Assembly (NCBI RefSeq): GCF_030816915.1
Contig: NZ_JAUSYN010000002.1
Span: 1,811,501-1,875,500, forward strand
Direction: 5' to 3'
DNA length: 64,000 bases
Source of the DNA: Streptomyces sp. B3I8
GTDB taxonomy: Bacteria > Actinomycetota > Actinomycetes > Streptomycetales > Streptomycetaceae
Position numbers and translations under genes: made by a program. Shown here piece after piece: positions 1-7,800 of the stretch (positions are counted from its first letter, which is position 1; each line of letters starts with the position of its first letter). The notes beneath the pieces were generated by a model. That model searched no databases. It saw nothing but the letters and a program-made list of their open reading frames with translations, and had not been told where the DNA came from.

Positions 1-1
1 C

Positions 2-34
2 GACGGGGGCGTCGAGCGGCTGTACGACGAGTGA
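2..34 (+). CDS. 3' end of an unidentified gene cut by the window edge
   Basis: The frame beginning at base 2 reads DGGVERLYDE and then stops at 32-34. A strong hairpin follows about 35 bp later, so this is most likely the C-terminus of a real plus-strand gene. Ten residues are too few to assign a family. Confidence 0.5.
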   Translation, partial: DGGVERLYDE

Positions 35-69
35 CACCTGGAAGTGAACGGCGGCTGGAACGCCACGCC

Positions 70-103
70 GGCCCGGTCCGTCGCTCGTGCGGCGGACCGG
101 GCC
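70..103 (+). terminator. Intrinsic terminator-like hairpin
   Basis: A perfect 11-bp inverted repeat (GGCCCGGTCCG at 70-80, CGGACCGGGCC at 93-103) with a 12-nt loop. It lies between the convergent ends of the partial plus-strand gene and the minus-strand secreted protein, so it could serve both. There is no U-tract, as is usual in Streptomyces. Confidence 0.7.
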
Positions 104-122
104 TTGTCAGGATTCTGTCGAC

Positions 123-488
123 TCAGACGATTTTGATCCTGTTGACACTGACCCCGCCCGGGAAACTGGGCCAGGTGAACGTGGTCCACTTCCCGATCGG
201 CTGCGCAGGCTGCCACCGGTTGTCCCCGTACCACTGGACGCGGTTGTTACCGGTTTCGATCTTGGTCATCCACACGCCGTCCGCCAGCCCTATCTCGCCC
301 GCGTTGGCGTAACACCATGTGTTCAACCCACCGTCGACGCCGCCATGCACGGTGACCTTCAGGTAGTCGGGCGAGTCACACTTGACGATGCTCAGCGCGG
401 ACGCGCTCGTCGCCCCGACGCTCAGCGACGTCATCAGCGCGGCGGACGCCAGCCCGGCCAGAACAGCCCTTCGTGCGCTTCGCTTCAT
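123..488 (-). CDS. Secreted beta/gamma-crystallin-fold protein, killer-toxin-like (SKLP type)
   Basis: A 121-residue secreted protein. The start at 488 has GGAG 7 nt upstream; a Met six codons further up has no better site. Residues 1-32 form a signal peptide (MKRSARR, then a hydrophobic stretch ending SVGATSASA). The mature part of about 90 residues has two Cys that could form a disulphide and an aromatic/Gly pattern (WCYANAGEIG, then KIETGNN) like small Streptomyces beta/gamma-crystallin proteins such as SKLP, a yeast-killer-toxin-like protein. From family knowledge such proteins are extracellular, and some bind calcium or inhibit fungi. Activity here is inference. It is preceded by a 309-bp gap that should hold its promoter. 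Confidence 0.7.
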   Translation of the reverse strand: MKRSARRAVLAGLASAALMTSLSVGATSASALSIVKCDSPDYLKVTVHGGVDGGLNTWCYANAGEIGLADGVWMTKIETGNNRVQWYGDNRWQPAQPIGKWTTFTWPSFPGGVSVNRIKIV

Positions 489-797
489 AGGAGTTCTCCA
501 CTTCACTTCGCGGGAGGAGCGGCAGAACCGCCGACCGGCAGCCGCCTCGCGGTGCCGGCTGAAGCGTATTCCAGCGATGCGTGGGGGCTGTACGGCGTGC
601 GGTGCAACTCGGTTGCCTCAAGGGGCAGTTGTTGACGGAGGGGCGGGCATGCGCACTCACCGAACCGCACTCCTCGCCATTGCTGACGGCAACCCCAAGA
701 GCCGTGTCACCTCACGGCGACCGGGCGAGGGCGTGCGCGGCAGCGCCCGGCCGCCGTCGGAGTGACAGCGGCCGGGCGGCGGCGGGGTGGGCGGTCG
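489..797. other. Intergenic region between aglA and the secreted crystallin-like gene
   Basis: No convincing gene. It holds the aglA terminator (744-778) and the promoter region of the downstream minus-strand secreted protein. Short open frames here have neither a ribosome site nor recognisable sequence. Confidence 0.5.
744..778 (-). terminator. Terminator-like hairpin after the mal/agl operon
   Basis: A perfect 11-bp inverted repeat (CGCCCGGCCGC at 744-754, GCGGCCGGGCG at 768-778) with a 13-nt loop, 20 bp past the aglA stop codon. Confidence 0.65.
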
Positions 798-2546
798 TCA
801 GGCCCGGGTCCACCACACCGTCGTGTCGGCGGGGAGCTCCGCCGTCTCGGCCGTGGCGCGTACCTCGCCGTTCGTCAGCAGGACGCGGCCATAAGACGGG
901 ACCGTCACCGGCTCGCCCGTCGTGTTGGCGACGCAGACGAAGTCGCCGCGGCGGAAGGCCAGGACGCCCTCGGGGGACGTCAGCCACTCCACCGTGTCGC
1001 CCGCGCCCAGGTCCGGGTGGGCGCGGCGGACGGACAGGGCCGTGCGGTAGAGGGTGAGGGTGGAGTCGGGGGCGCCCGTCTGGGCCTCGACGCTCAGCTC
1101 GGCCCAGTCGGCCGGCTGCGGGAGCCAGCTGCCGCCGTCGCCGAAGCCGTACGACGGGCCCGTACGGGTCCACGGGATCGGCACCCGGCAGCCGTCACGG
1201 AAGCCGTCCTGGCCGGCGCCGCGGAAGTACGCCGGGTCCTGGCGGACCTCGTCGGGCAGGTCGGTGACGTCCGGCAGGCCCAGTTCCTCGCCCTGGTAGA
1301 CGTAGGCCGAGCCGGGAAGGGCGAGCATCAGGAGGGTGGCGGCGCGCGCCCTCCGGAGCCCCAGTGCGCGGTCGCCGGGGAGGCGGATCTGGGTGCCGAG
1401 GCCCGCCGGGTTGGCGAACCGCGTGGTGTGCCGGGTGACGTCGTGGTTGGAGAGCACCCAGGTGGCGGGAGCGCCGACGGGGCGCATCGCGTCGAGCGTG
1501 CGGTCGATCACCTCGCGCAGCTCTGTGGCGTCCCAATGGGTGCTCAGATACTGGAAGTTGAACGCCTGATGCAGCTCGTCGGGGCGCACGTAGTTCGCCG
1601 TGCGCTCGATCGTCGGCGTCCACGCCTCGGCGACGAAGATGCGGTGGCCCGCGTACTCGTCGAGGATCGTGCGCCACTGCCGGTAGATGTCGTGCACGCC
1701 GTCCTGGTCGAAGAACGGCATGACGTCGTTGCCCAGCAGTTTCACCTGGTCGTGGGAGCCGATGTCCGGCAGTCCGGGCGCCTTGACCAGGCCGTGGGCG
1801 ACGTCGATGCGGAAGCCGTCGACGCCCATGTCGAGCCAGAAGCGGAGAACGGAGCGGAACTCGTCGCCGACGGCCGGGTGGTCCCAGTCGAAGTCGGGCT
1901 GCTCGGGCGCGAACAGGTGCAGGTACCACTCGCCGGGGCGGCCGTCGGGTTCGGTGACCCGGGTCCAGGCGGGGCCGCCGAAGATGGACTCCCAGTCGTT
2001 GGGCGGGAGTTCGCCGTTCCTCCCCTTGCCGGGGCGGAAGTGGTAGCGGTCGCGCAGCGCGGAACCGGGGCCCTCGGCGAGCGCCCGCTTGAACCATTCG
2101 TGCTGGTCGGAGGAGTGGTTGGGGACGATGTCGACGATGATCCGCAGTCCCAGTTCGTGGGCGTCGCGGATCAGCGCGTCGGCGTCGAGGAGGGTGCCGA
2201 ACATGGGGTCGACGGCGCGGTAGTCGGCGACGTCGTACCCGGCGTCGGCCTGCGGGGAGGCGTAGAACGGGCTGAGCCACACGGCGTCCACGCCGAGGTC
2301 GCGCAGGTACGGCAGCCGGGTGCGGACGCCCTCCAGGTCGCCCATGCCGTCGCCGTCGCTGTCGGCGAAGCTGCGCGGGTACACCTGGTAGATCACCGCG
2401 TCCCGCCACCAGCCGGAGCGGTCGGCGGCGACGGTGGTCACGGCGGCGGGGGCGGCTTCGGGGACGGTGGCCGGGGCGAGGGGGGCCGGGTGCGCGGCCG
2501 GGGCGGATGCGGCCGGGGCGGTATCGGCGGAGTGCTGCTGGGTCAT
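798..2546 (-). CDS. aglA: GH13 alpha-glucosidase / oligo-1,6-glucosidase of the maltose operon
   Basis: A 582-residue cytoplasmic glycoside hydrolase that should split imported maltose and malto-oligosaccharides to glucose. The first 43 residues are an Ala/Pro-rich tail; the catalytic barrel starts at WWRDAVIYQVYPRSF. All GH13 signatures are visible: DIVPNHSS (139-146), GFRIDVAH with nucleophile Asp248, FVAEAW with acid/base Glu307, and SNHD (366-369). QPDFDWDHP and the length fit alpha-glucosidases rather than alpha-amylases. There is no signal peptide. AAGGACGCC precedes the ATG. It lies 113 bp after malG on the same strand, so it is probably the last gene of malEFG-aglA. Substrate preference between alpha-1,4 and alpha-1,6 links cannot be read from sequence. 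Confidence 0.92.
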   Translation of the reverse strand: MTQQHSADTAPAASAPAAHPAPLAPATVPEAAPAAVTTVAADRSGWWRDAVIYQVYPRSFADSDGDGMGDLEGVRTRLPYLRDLGVDAVWLSPFYASPQADAGYDVADYRAVDPMFGTLLDADALIRDAHELGLRIIVDIVPNHSSDQHEWFKRALAEGPGSALRDRYHFRPGKGRNGELPPNDWESIFGGPAWTRVTEPDGRPGEWYLHLFAPEQPDFDWDHPAVGDEFRSVLRFWLDMGVDGFRIDVAHGLVKAPGLPDIGSHDQVKLLGNDVMPFFDQDGVHDIYRQWRTILDEYAGHRIFVAEAWTPTIERTANYVRPDELHQAFNFQYLSTHWDATELREVIDRTLDAMRPVGAPATWVLSNHDVTRHTTRFANPAGLGTQIRLPGDRALGLRRARAATLLMLALPGSAYVYQGEELGLPDVTDLPDEVRQDPAYFRGAGQDGFRDGCRVPIPWTRTGPSYGFGDGGSWLPQPADWAELSVEAQTGAPDSTLTLYRTALSVRRAHPDLGAGDTVEWLTSPEGVLAFRRGDFVCVANTTGEPVTVPSYGRVLLTNGEVRATAETAELPADTTVWWTRA

Positions 2547-2659
2547 GGCGTCCTTGGAGCGTCGTGGAGTGCGTGTACGAGTGCGGGGCGGACGGGGCGC
2601 GGGGAAGGGGGCCCGGCGGCGGGTGGGCCGGGCAACCCCTGGTCCTCACGGAACGGGCG

Positions 2660-3571
2660 TCAGCCCTTCGTACCGCCCGCCGTGAGCCCGGTGACCAGGT
2701 TCTTCTGGACCAGGTAGAAGAAGACCGAGACGGGTATCGCGATCAGCACCGCGGTGGCGGCCATGAGGTTGCGCTGGGCGTCGTGTTCGCTGACGAAGCT
2801 CTGCAGGCCGACGGCGAAGGTGTACTTGTCGTCGCTCAGCATGAACGTGGAGGCGAAGGCGACCTCGCCGAACGCGGTGAGGAAAGAGTAGAACGCGGCC
2901 ACCGCGAGCCCCGGCCGGGCCAGCGGCAGGATCAGCCGCAGGAAGGTGCCGAACGGGTTGAGCCCGTCGACGCGCCCGGCCTCGTCGATCTCGAACGGGA
3001 TCGTGTCGAAGTAGCCCTTGAGCAGCCAGGCGCAGTACGGCACGGTCGTGGTGCTGTTGATCAGGATCAGTCCGAGGTAGGTGTCGATGAGTCCCAGGTC
3101 CGACATGATCTGGTACATCGGCACGATGAGGACGGCGATCGGGAACATCTGGGTGAGCAGCAGCAGCCACATGAACTTCTTGTAGCCGGGGAAGCGCATG
3201 CGGGAGACCGCGTAGCCGGTGGTGGCGGCGATGACCACTCCGATGACGGTGGTGCCGAGCACGACGACGAGCGTGCTCTTCAGCCAGTCGAAGAAGCTGG
3301 TGTGCTGGAGGACGAACGTGTAGTTGTCCAGCGTCATGGTGTGCCAGATGCGGCCCGGGTGCAGGTAGTCGTCCTTGCCGGGACCGAGCGAGAGGAAGAT
3401 CAGCCAGCCGACCGGGAAGAACGCGATCAGGCTCGCGGTGATCAGTACGCCGTGGGAGGCGAGGGTGGCGAGCGGCCCTTGCTCGCCGCGCCGGCGCACC
3501 CGGCGCCGGGGGGTGTCGGCGGCGGGCCGGGCGGAGGCCGGGGCGGAGGTCCGGGCGGTGGTCGTACTCAT
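2660..3571 (-). CDS. malG: Maltose/maltodextrin ABC transporter permease MalG
   Basis: A 303-residue inner-membrane permease. After a 40-residue Arg/Ala-rich cytoplasmic tail there are about six membrane segments, the first at LITASLIAFFPVGWLIFL. The EAA loop that docks the ATPase is EIDEAGRVDGLNPFG. It pairs with MalF. AGGAG precedes the ATG, and only 14 bp separate it from malF, so the two are cotranscribed. No ATPase gene is present; in streptomycetes the shared ATPase MsiK, encoded elsewhere, powers such importers (established knowledge). Confidence 0.93.
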   Translation of the reverse strand: MSTTTARTSAPASARPAADTPRRRVRRRGEQGPLATLASHGVLITASLIAFFPVGWLIFLSLGPGKDDYLHPGRIWHTMTLDNYTFVLQHTSFFDWLKSTLVVVLGTTVIGVVIAATTGYAVSRMRFPGYKKFMWLLLLTQMFPIAVLIVPMYQIMSDLGLIDTYLGLILINSTTTVPYCAWLLKGYFDTIPFEIDEAGRVDGLNPFGTFLRLILPLARPGLAVAAFYSFLTAFGEVAFASTFMLSDDKYTFAVGLQSFVSEHDAQRNLMAATAVLIAIPVSVFFYLVQKNLVTGLTAGGTKG

Positions 3572-3585
3572 GGGGAGCTCCTGCC

Positions 3586-4590
3586 TCAGATCGCGAGCTG
3601 CTGGTCGTTGCGGTTCAGCCAGCGGCGGTAGAAGGAGGTGAAGACGACGAGGATGGCCAGCAGCAGGATGCCGTACGACGCGGACTGCGCGAAGTCACGC
3701 GGCTGCTGTCCGAAGCCCAGCCGGTAGGCCCAGGTGACGAGGATCTGCGCGTCCGGGGCGGTGTTGCCGAACAGCAGGAAGATGATCGCGAACTGGTTGA
3801 ACGTCCAGATGATGCCGAGCAGGACGACAGTGGAGCCGACCGACCTGAGCCCCGGCAGGGTGACGTACCGGAACCGCTGCCACGCGCTCGCGCCGTCCAT
3901 CTCGGCGGCCTCGTACAGGGTGGTGTCGATGGACTGCAGTCCGCCGAGGAGCGAGAGCATCATGAACGGCACGCCGCACCAGGTGTTGACCATGATGGCG
4001 GCGAACCGCTGCCAGAAGGTGTCCTCCAGCCACAGCGGCGTCGGCAGGTGCAGCGCGTCGAGGGCGGCGTTGACGATGCCGCCGTCGGCGAGCATGAACC
4101 GCCAGCCGAAGACGGTGACGAAGGTGGGCACGGCCCAGGGCAGCACCAGGACGAGCCGGTAGAAGGTGCGGCCGCGCAGCTTCTGGTTGAGCAGCAGCGC
4201 CAGGCCGAGACCGATGCCGTAGTGCAGGGCGACGCAGACGGCCGTCCAGAGCACCGTCCACAGGAAGTGCGACCAGAAGCGGTCGTACGCCGTCGGGCCG
4301 AACAGGATGTCCTTGTAGTTGTCGAGGCCGATGAACTTGTAGGTGGCGTCGATGTGGTTGACGCCGATCGTGCGCGCGGTGTTGAGGCTGTTGGCGTCGG
4401 TGAGGGTGAGGTAGAGGCCGTACACCAGGGGGTACAGCACGAGCACGCCGAGCACGACCGCCACGGGGGCGATCATCACGTAGGCGTACCAGTGCTTCTG
4501 GTACGCCCGCCGCAGGCGCCCGGTGCGGCCGGGGCGCGGCGTGCCCTCACCGTGGCGCTTGCCGGTCGCGCGGTCGATGGCGACTGTCAT
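3586..4590 (-). CDS. malF: Maltose/maltodextrin ABC transporter permease MalF
   Basis: The start MTVAIDRATGK at 4590, with GAAGG 9 nt upstream, gives 334 residues; a longer open frame runs to 4695 but its extra N-terminus is low-complexity read-through of the repeat region. About six membrane segments are visible, beginning at YAYVMIAPVAVVLGVLVLYPL. The EAA loop is LYEAAEMDGASAWQRF. The gene lacks the large periplasmic P2 loop of the E. coli protein, as is usual in Gram-positive MalF. It follows malE after a strong hairpin that may lower its expression relative to the binding protein. Confidence 0.93.
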   Translation of the reverse strand: MTVAIDRATGKRHGEGTPRPGRTGRLRRAYQKHWYAYVMIAPVAVVLGVLVLYPLVYGLYLTLTDANSLNTARTIGVNHIDATYKFIGLDNYKDILFGPTAYDRFWSHFLWTVLWTAVCVALHYGIGLGLALLLNQKLRGRTFYRLVLVLPWAVPTFVTVFGWRFMLADGGIVNAALDALHLPTPLWLEDTFWQRFAAIMVNTWCGVPFMMLSLLGGLQSIDTTLYEAAEMDGASAWQRFRYVTLPGLRSVGSTVVLLGIIWTFNQFAIIFLLFGNTAPDAQILVTWAYRLGFGQQPRDFAQSASYGILLLAILVVFTSFYRRWLNRNDQQLAI

Positions 4591-4639
4591 GGTTCGACAC
4601 CTTCTGGAAGTTCTGCGGTACGACGGAATGTGCGGCGGC

Positions 4640-4725
4640 CAGAGCTGGTGCCCGCGGTTCGAGCCGCGTGCACGGGGTTCGAGCCGAGTGCTCACGGCCC
4701 GAGCCGCGTGCTCACGGTCCAGCCG
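4640..4725. repeat. Degenerate direct repeats between malE and malF
   Basis: Several imperfect copies of a roughly 20-bp unit resembling GAGCCGCGTGCTCACGG follow one another here (for example near 4660, 4680 and 4700). They lie in the malE-malF spacer, beside the hairpin at 4749-4792. No function is known. Confidence 0.5.
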
Positions 4726-4748
4726 CGCGCGCGACGGAGCGGGCGGGC

Positions 4749-4792
4749 CCGGCCGCCGGGCCCCTCCCCCGAAGCGGGGGCCCGGCGGCCGG
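4749..4792 (-). terminator. Strong hairpin between malE and malF, likely attenuator
   Basis: A perfect 16-bp inverted repeat (arms 4749-4764 and 4777-4792, 12-nt loop) starts 7 bp after the malE stop. A partial terminator or 3' stabiliser at this place would leave more malE message than malFG message, as transport stoichiometry requires. That role is inference. Confidence 0.7.
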
Positions 4793-4798
4793 CGGGGT

Positions 4799-6073
4799 TC
4801 ACTCGGCGAAGTCGGGGACCAGCTTCGTGTAGGCGAGTTCGACGTTGCCCAGCCCCTTGTCCAGGGACTCCCTGCCGCCCGCGATCTTGGGCAGTTCGGT
4901 GTCGAGCGGGGTCCACAGGGAGCTGTACTCCGGCAGCGCGGGGCGCGGCTGGGCGGCGGGCAGCACCTGCTGGTAGCCGGCGATGCCGGGGTCGGCCTTG
5001 ACCTTGTCGGTGTAGGCGTCGTCGCGGGTGGGCAGCGTGGAGTTCTTCAGGGCGATGGTCTCCTGGGACTTCGCCGAGGTCATGAAGTTGACGAACGTCA
5101 GTGCGGCCGCCTGGTGCGCCTTGTCCGAGCCGGCGTAGACGGAGAGGTTGTGGCCGCCGGTCGGAGCGCCCGCCCTGCCGCTGGAGCCGGCCGGGACGGT
5201 GGCGATGCCGAGGTTGCCCTTGTCCTTGAAGGCGCTGCCCTTGTAGAAGTTGGTGATCTCCCAAGGCCCCTGGATGATCGCGGCGACCTTGCCGCTGACG
5301 AACGCGTCCTGGATGTGGGCGTAGGCGTCGGCGGTGGTGTCGGCCTTGTGCAGGCCCTTGCCGGAGAACAGGCCCAGCCAGGTGCCGTAGGCCTTCTTCG
5401 CCGCGGCGGAGTCGACGGTGATCTTCTTGGCGGAGGCGTCGACGGTGTCGGTGCCCTCGCCGTAGAGAAACGGCTGGCCGTAGTACCCGGCGGTGGAGCC
5501 CCAGTAGCCGTCGACGCCGGCCTTGTCCTCGACCTTCGCGGCGTCGGCCTTCAGCTCGTCCCAGGTGGTGGGGGCCTTGGTGATGCCGGCCTTCTTGAAC
5601 AGGGCCTTGTTGTAGACGAGCGCGAGGGTGTCGGTGACCAGGGGAACTCCGTAGGTCTTGCCCTCGTACTGGGCCTGCTTGATCAGACCGGCCCGGAACT
5701 TCGACCGGTCGGCGAGGGCCTCGGTGCCGTCCAGCGGCAGGAGGTAGCTCTTCTTGGCGAAGGCGGGGGTCCATCCGACCTCGGAGCGCAGGACGTCGGG
5801 GGCGCCCTTGGAGCCGGCGGCGGTGTCGAACTTGTTCTGCGCCTGGTCGAAGGGGACGTTGACGTACTTGACCTTGATGTTCTTGTGGGCCGCCTCGAAC
5901 TGTTGGACGAGGGCCTTGTACGTCGGGGCCTCATTGGTGGCGTTGGAGGTGTCCCACCAGGTCAGGGTGACCGGACCGTCGGCCTTACCGCTGTCGCTGT
6001 CGCCCGAGCCGCAGGCCGTCGCCGCGAGGGCGAGGGACGCCACCAGCACGGTGGCCGCTGTGCCACGCCGCAT
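4799..6073 (-). CDS. malE: Maltose/maltodextrin-binding lipoprotein MalE
   Basis: A 424-residue solute-binding protein. The start MRRGTAATVL at 6073 has AAGGAG 5 nt upstream. The signal peptide ends in the lipobox LAATAC, so Cys21 is lipidated and the protein sits on the outer face of the membrane. The mature part shows the family-1 binding-protein pattern: LTWWDTSN near the N-terminus, FDQAQNKFDTAAGS, and AAIIQGPWEITNF. It delivers maltodextrins to MalFG. It is the first gene of the operon, divergent from malR across a region with TTGC-N-GCAA palindromes. Confidence 0.95.
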   Translation of the reverse strand: MRRGTAATVLVASLALAATACGSGDSDSGKADGPVTLTWWDTSNATNEAPTYKALVQQFEAAHKNIKVKYVNVPFDQAQNKFDTAAGSKGAPDVLRSEVGWTPAFAKKSYLLPLDGTEALADRSKFRAGLIKQAQYEGKTYGVPLVTDTLALVYNKALFKKAGITKAPTTWDELKADAAKVEDKAGVDGYWGSTAGYYGQPFLYGEGTDTVDASAKKITVDSAAAKKAYGTWLGLFSGKGLHKADTTADAYAHIQDAFVSGKVAAIIQGPWEITNFYKGSAFKDKGNLGIATVPAGSSGRAGAPTGGHNLSVYAGSDKAHQAAALTFVNFMTSAKSQETIALKNSTLPTRDDAYTDKVKADPGIAGYQQVLPAAQPRPALPEYSSLWTPLDTELPKIAGGRESLDKGLGNVELAYTKLVPDFAE

Positions 6074-6134
6074 GAGTTCTCCTTGAGGGTGAATGCCCGT
6101 GTGGGCCGGGGAGCGCGGTCCCGTCCGCGGTCCC

Positions 6135-6164
6135 TGTCGCCGACTTGCCTGTCGCCGACTTGCC
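6135..6164. repeat. Two tandem copies of a 15-bp unit in the malE leader
   Basis: TGTCGCCGACTTGCC occurs twice back to back, about 60 bp upstream of malE. It lies between the likely malE promoter and its start codon. A partial third copy (TGTGTGCCGAGGTGCC) follows. Confidence 0.7.
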
Positions 6165-6300
6165 TGTGTGCCGAGGTGCCGACTGCGCCGATGGGGGTGT
6201 CCCCCTCTTCCGTGTCCGTGGCCGGAAGCGGCCTGGCCGGAAGCGGGGGGAGGCCGCCGAGCGACGTGAACGTAACAGCGATGCAATCGGCGCGAAAGGT

Positions 6301-6310
6301 CTTGCAGCAA
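6301..6310. promoter_or_regulatory. Putative MalR operator at the malE side
   Basis: CTTGCAGCAA contains the palindrome TTGC-A-GCAA beside an A6 tract, about 230 bp upstream of malE. The CTTGCAG motif is, from memory, associated with MalR-type control in Streptomyces. The same palindrome core recurs at 6440-6448. Confidence 0.65.
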
Positions 6311-6416
6311 AAAAGTGTAAGAACCGGTGACAGTTACCCGTCCGTGATGTGCGCGCGACTGTCGTGCGATAGCGCGCCATCAAGGGCGGAAAGAGGTCGG
6401 AGCGGGGTGGTGGCGG

Positions 6417-6477
6417 CTTGTGCAAGTCTCTGCAAGCTCTTGCCGCAAGGGGGTGGACGGGGGATCATCCTTTGCAG
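6417..6477. promoter_or_regulatory. Cluster of MalR-like operator elements at the malR side
   Basis: Four related elements sit within 61 bp: CTTGTGCAAG (6417-6426), CTGCAAG (6430-6436), the palindrome CTTGCCGCAAG (6439-6449) and CTTTGCAG (6470-6477). They resemble the CTTGCAGCAA site at 6301. LacI-family repressors bind such palindromes with a central CG or single-base spacer. The arrangement suggests that MalR controls both divergent promoters. Confidence 0.65.
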
Positions 6478-6627
6478 GCGGTCGGTGAAGGCCGCTGAAA
6501 GCGGGGCACCCCGCCGCATTCACTAGGGAGCGCGATGACGCAGCAGCCCGCCGCGGGCCGGCCGCCCGCCCGCACCCGGCGTGCGCCCGGTGCGCGAGGG
6601 GCGAGGGGGCCGGTACAGTCGCCTCCC

Positions 6628-7662
6628 GTGACCACACGGCTTTCCGACATCGCAGCGCAGGCGGGAGTCAGCGAGGCGACCGTCAGCCGGGTCCTGAACG
6701 GGAAGCCGGGCGTCGCCGCGACCACCCGCCAGTCCGTCCTGGCCGCGCTCGACGTGCTCGGTTACGAGCGTCCGGTCCGGCTGCGGCAGCGCAGCGAGGG
6801 CCTGGTGGGGCTGATCACCCCGGAGCTGGAGAACCCCATCTTCCCGGCGCTGGCGCAGGTCATCGGCCAGGCGCTGACCCGGCAGGGCTACACCCCGGTG
6901 CTGGCCACACAGACCCCCGGCGGTTCCACGGAGGACGAGCTGACCGAGATGCTGGTGGACCGCGGGGTCGCCGGCATCATCTACGTCTCCGGGCTGCACG
7001 CCGACACCACCGCCGACATGCAGCGCTACGAGCGACTGCGGGCGCAGGGCGTGCCGTTCGTCCTGGTGGACGGCTTCTCGCCGAAGGTGCAGGCGCCGTT
7101 CATCTCCCCCGACGACCGGGCGGCCATGGCGCTGGCCGTGACGCACCTGGTCTCCCTCGGCCACACCAGGATCGGGCTGGCCCTCGGGCCCAAGCGGTTC
7201 GTGCCGGTGCAGCGCAAGATCGAGGGCTTCGTACGGACGGTGCAGGACCTGCTGGGGCTGGCCCCGGCCGTGATCGAGGAGGAGCTGGTCCAGCACTCCC
7301 TCTACACCCTGGAGGGCGGGCAGGCGGCGACCAGCGCGCTGATCGACCGGAACTGCACGGCGGTGGTGTGCGCGAGCGACATGATGGCGCTGGGCGCTGT
7401 ACGAGCGGCCCGGCAGCGGGGGCTGCGGGTGCCGACGGACGTGTCGGTGGTGGGCTTCGACGACTCCCCGCTGATCGCGTTCACCGACCCGCCGCTGACC
7501 ACGGTCCGCAAGCCGGTGCCCGCGATGGGCCAGGCGGCGGTCCGCACGCTCCTGGAGGAGATCGGCGGCACGCCGGCCCCGCACAGCGAGTTCGTGTTCA
7601 TGCCGGAGCTGGTGGTGCGAGGGTCGACGGCGTCGGCACCGGGGGAACGACACCGGGCGTAG
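6628..7662 (+). CDS. malR: LacI-family maltose repressor MalR
   Basis: I choose the GTG at 6628, which gives 344 residues and begins TTRLSDIAAQAGVSEATVSR; this matches the length I recall for S. coelicolor MalR. TACAGT lies 8 nt upstream and there is no Shine-Dalgarno, so the mRNA may be leaderless. An ATG at 6535 with GGGAG 4 nt upstream would add 31 low-complexity residues. The N-terminal helix-turn-helix and hinge are followed by a periplasmic-binding-like effector domain (VGLITPELENPIF; VSVVGFDDSPL). It should repress malEFG-aglA until a maltodextrin-derived inducer appears. Confidence 0.92.
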   Translation: MTTRLSDIAAQAGVSEATVSRVLNGKPGVAATTRQSVLAALDVLGYERPVRLRQRSEGLVGLITPELENPIFPALAQVIGQALTRQGYTPVLATQTPGGSTEDELTEMLVDRGVAGIIYVSGLHADTTADMQRYERLRAQGVPFVLVDGFSPKVQAPFISPDDRAAMALAVTHLVSLGHTRIGLALGPKRFVPVQRKIEGFVRTVQDLLGLAPAVIEEELVQHSLYTLEGGQAATSALIDRNCTAVVCASDMMALGAVRAARQRGLRVPTDVSVVGFDDSPLIAFTDPPLTTVRKPVPAMGQAAVRTLLEEIGGTPAPHSEFVFMPELVVRGSTASAPGERHRA

Positions 7663-7800
7663 TCGGGTGTAGCCGCCTTGGGGGGAGGGGCTACTCCCCA
7701 CGGTGGAGAAAGACCCCGTGGTCTCCACCCGTGAACGTGCGGGGCGAGCCCACCCGGAGGAGGATCCGAGGGAAGGGCTCCTCTGACAGACTCTGTGCCC

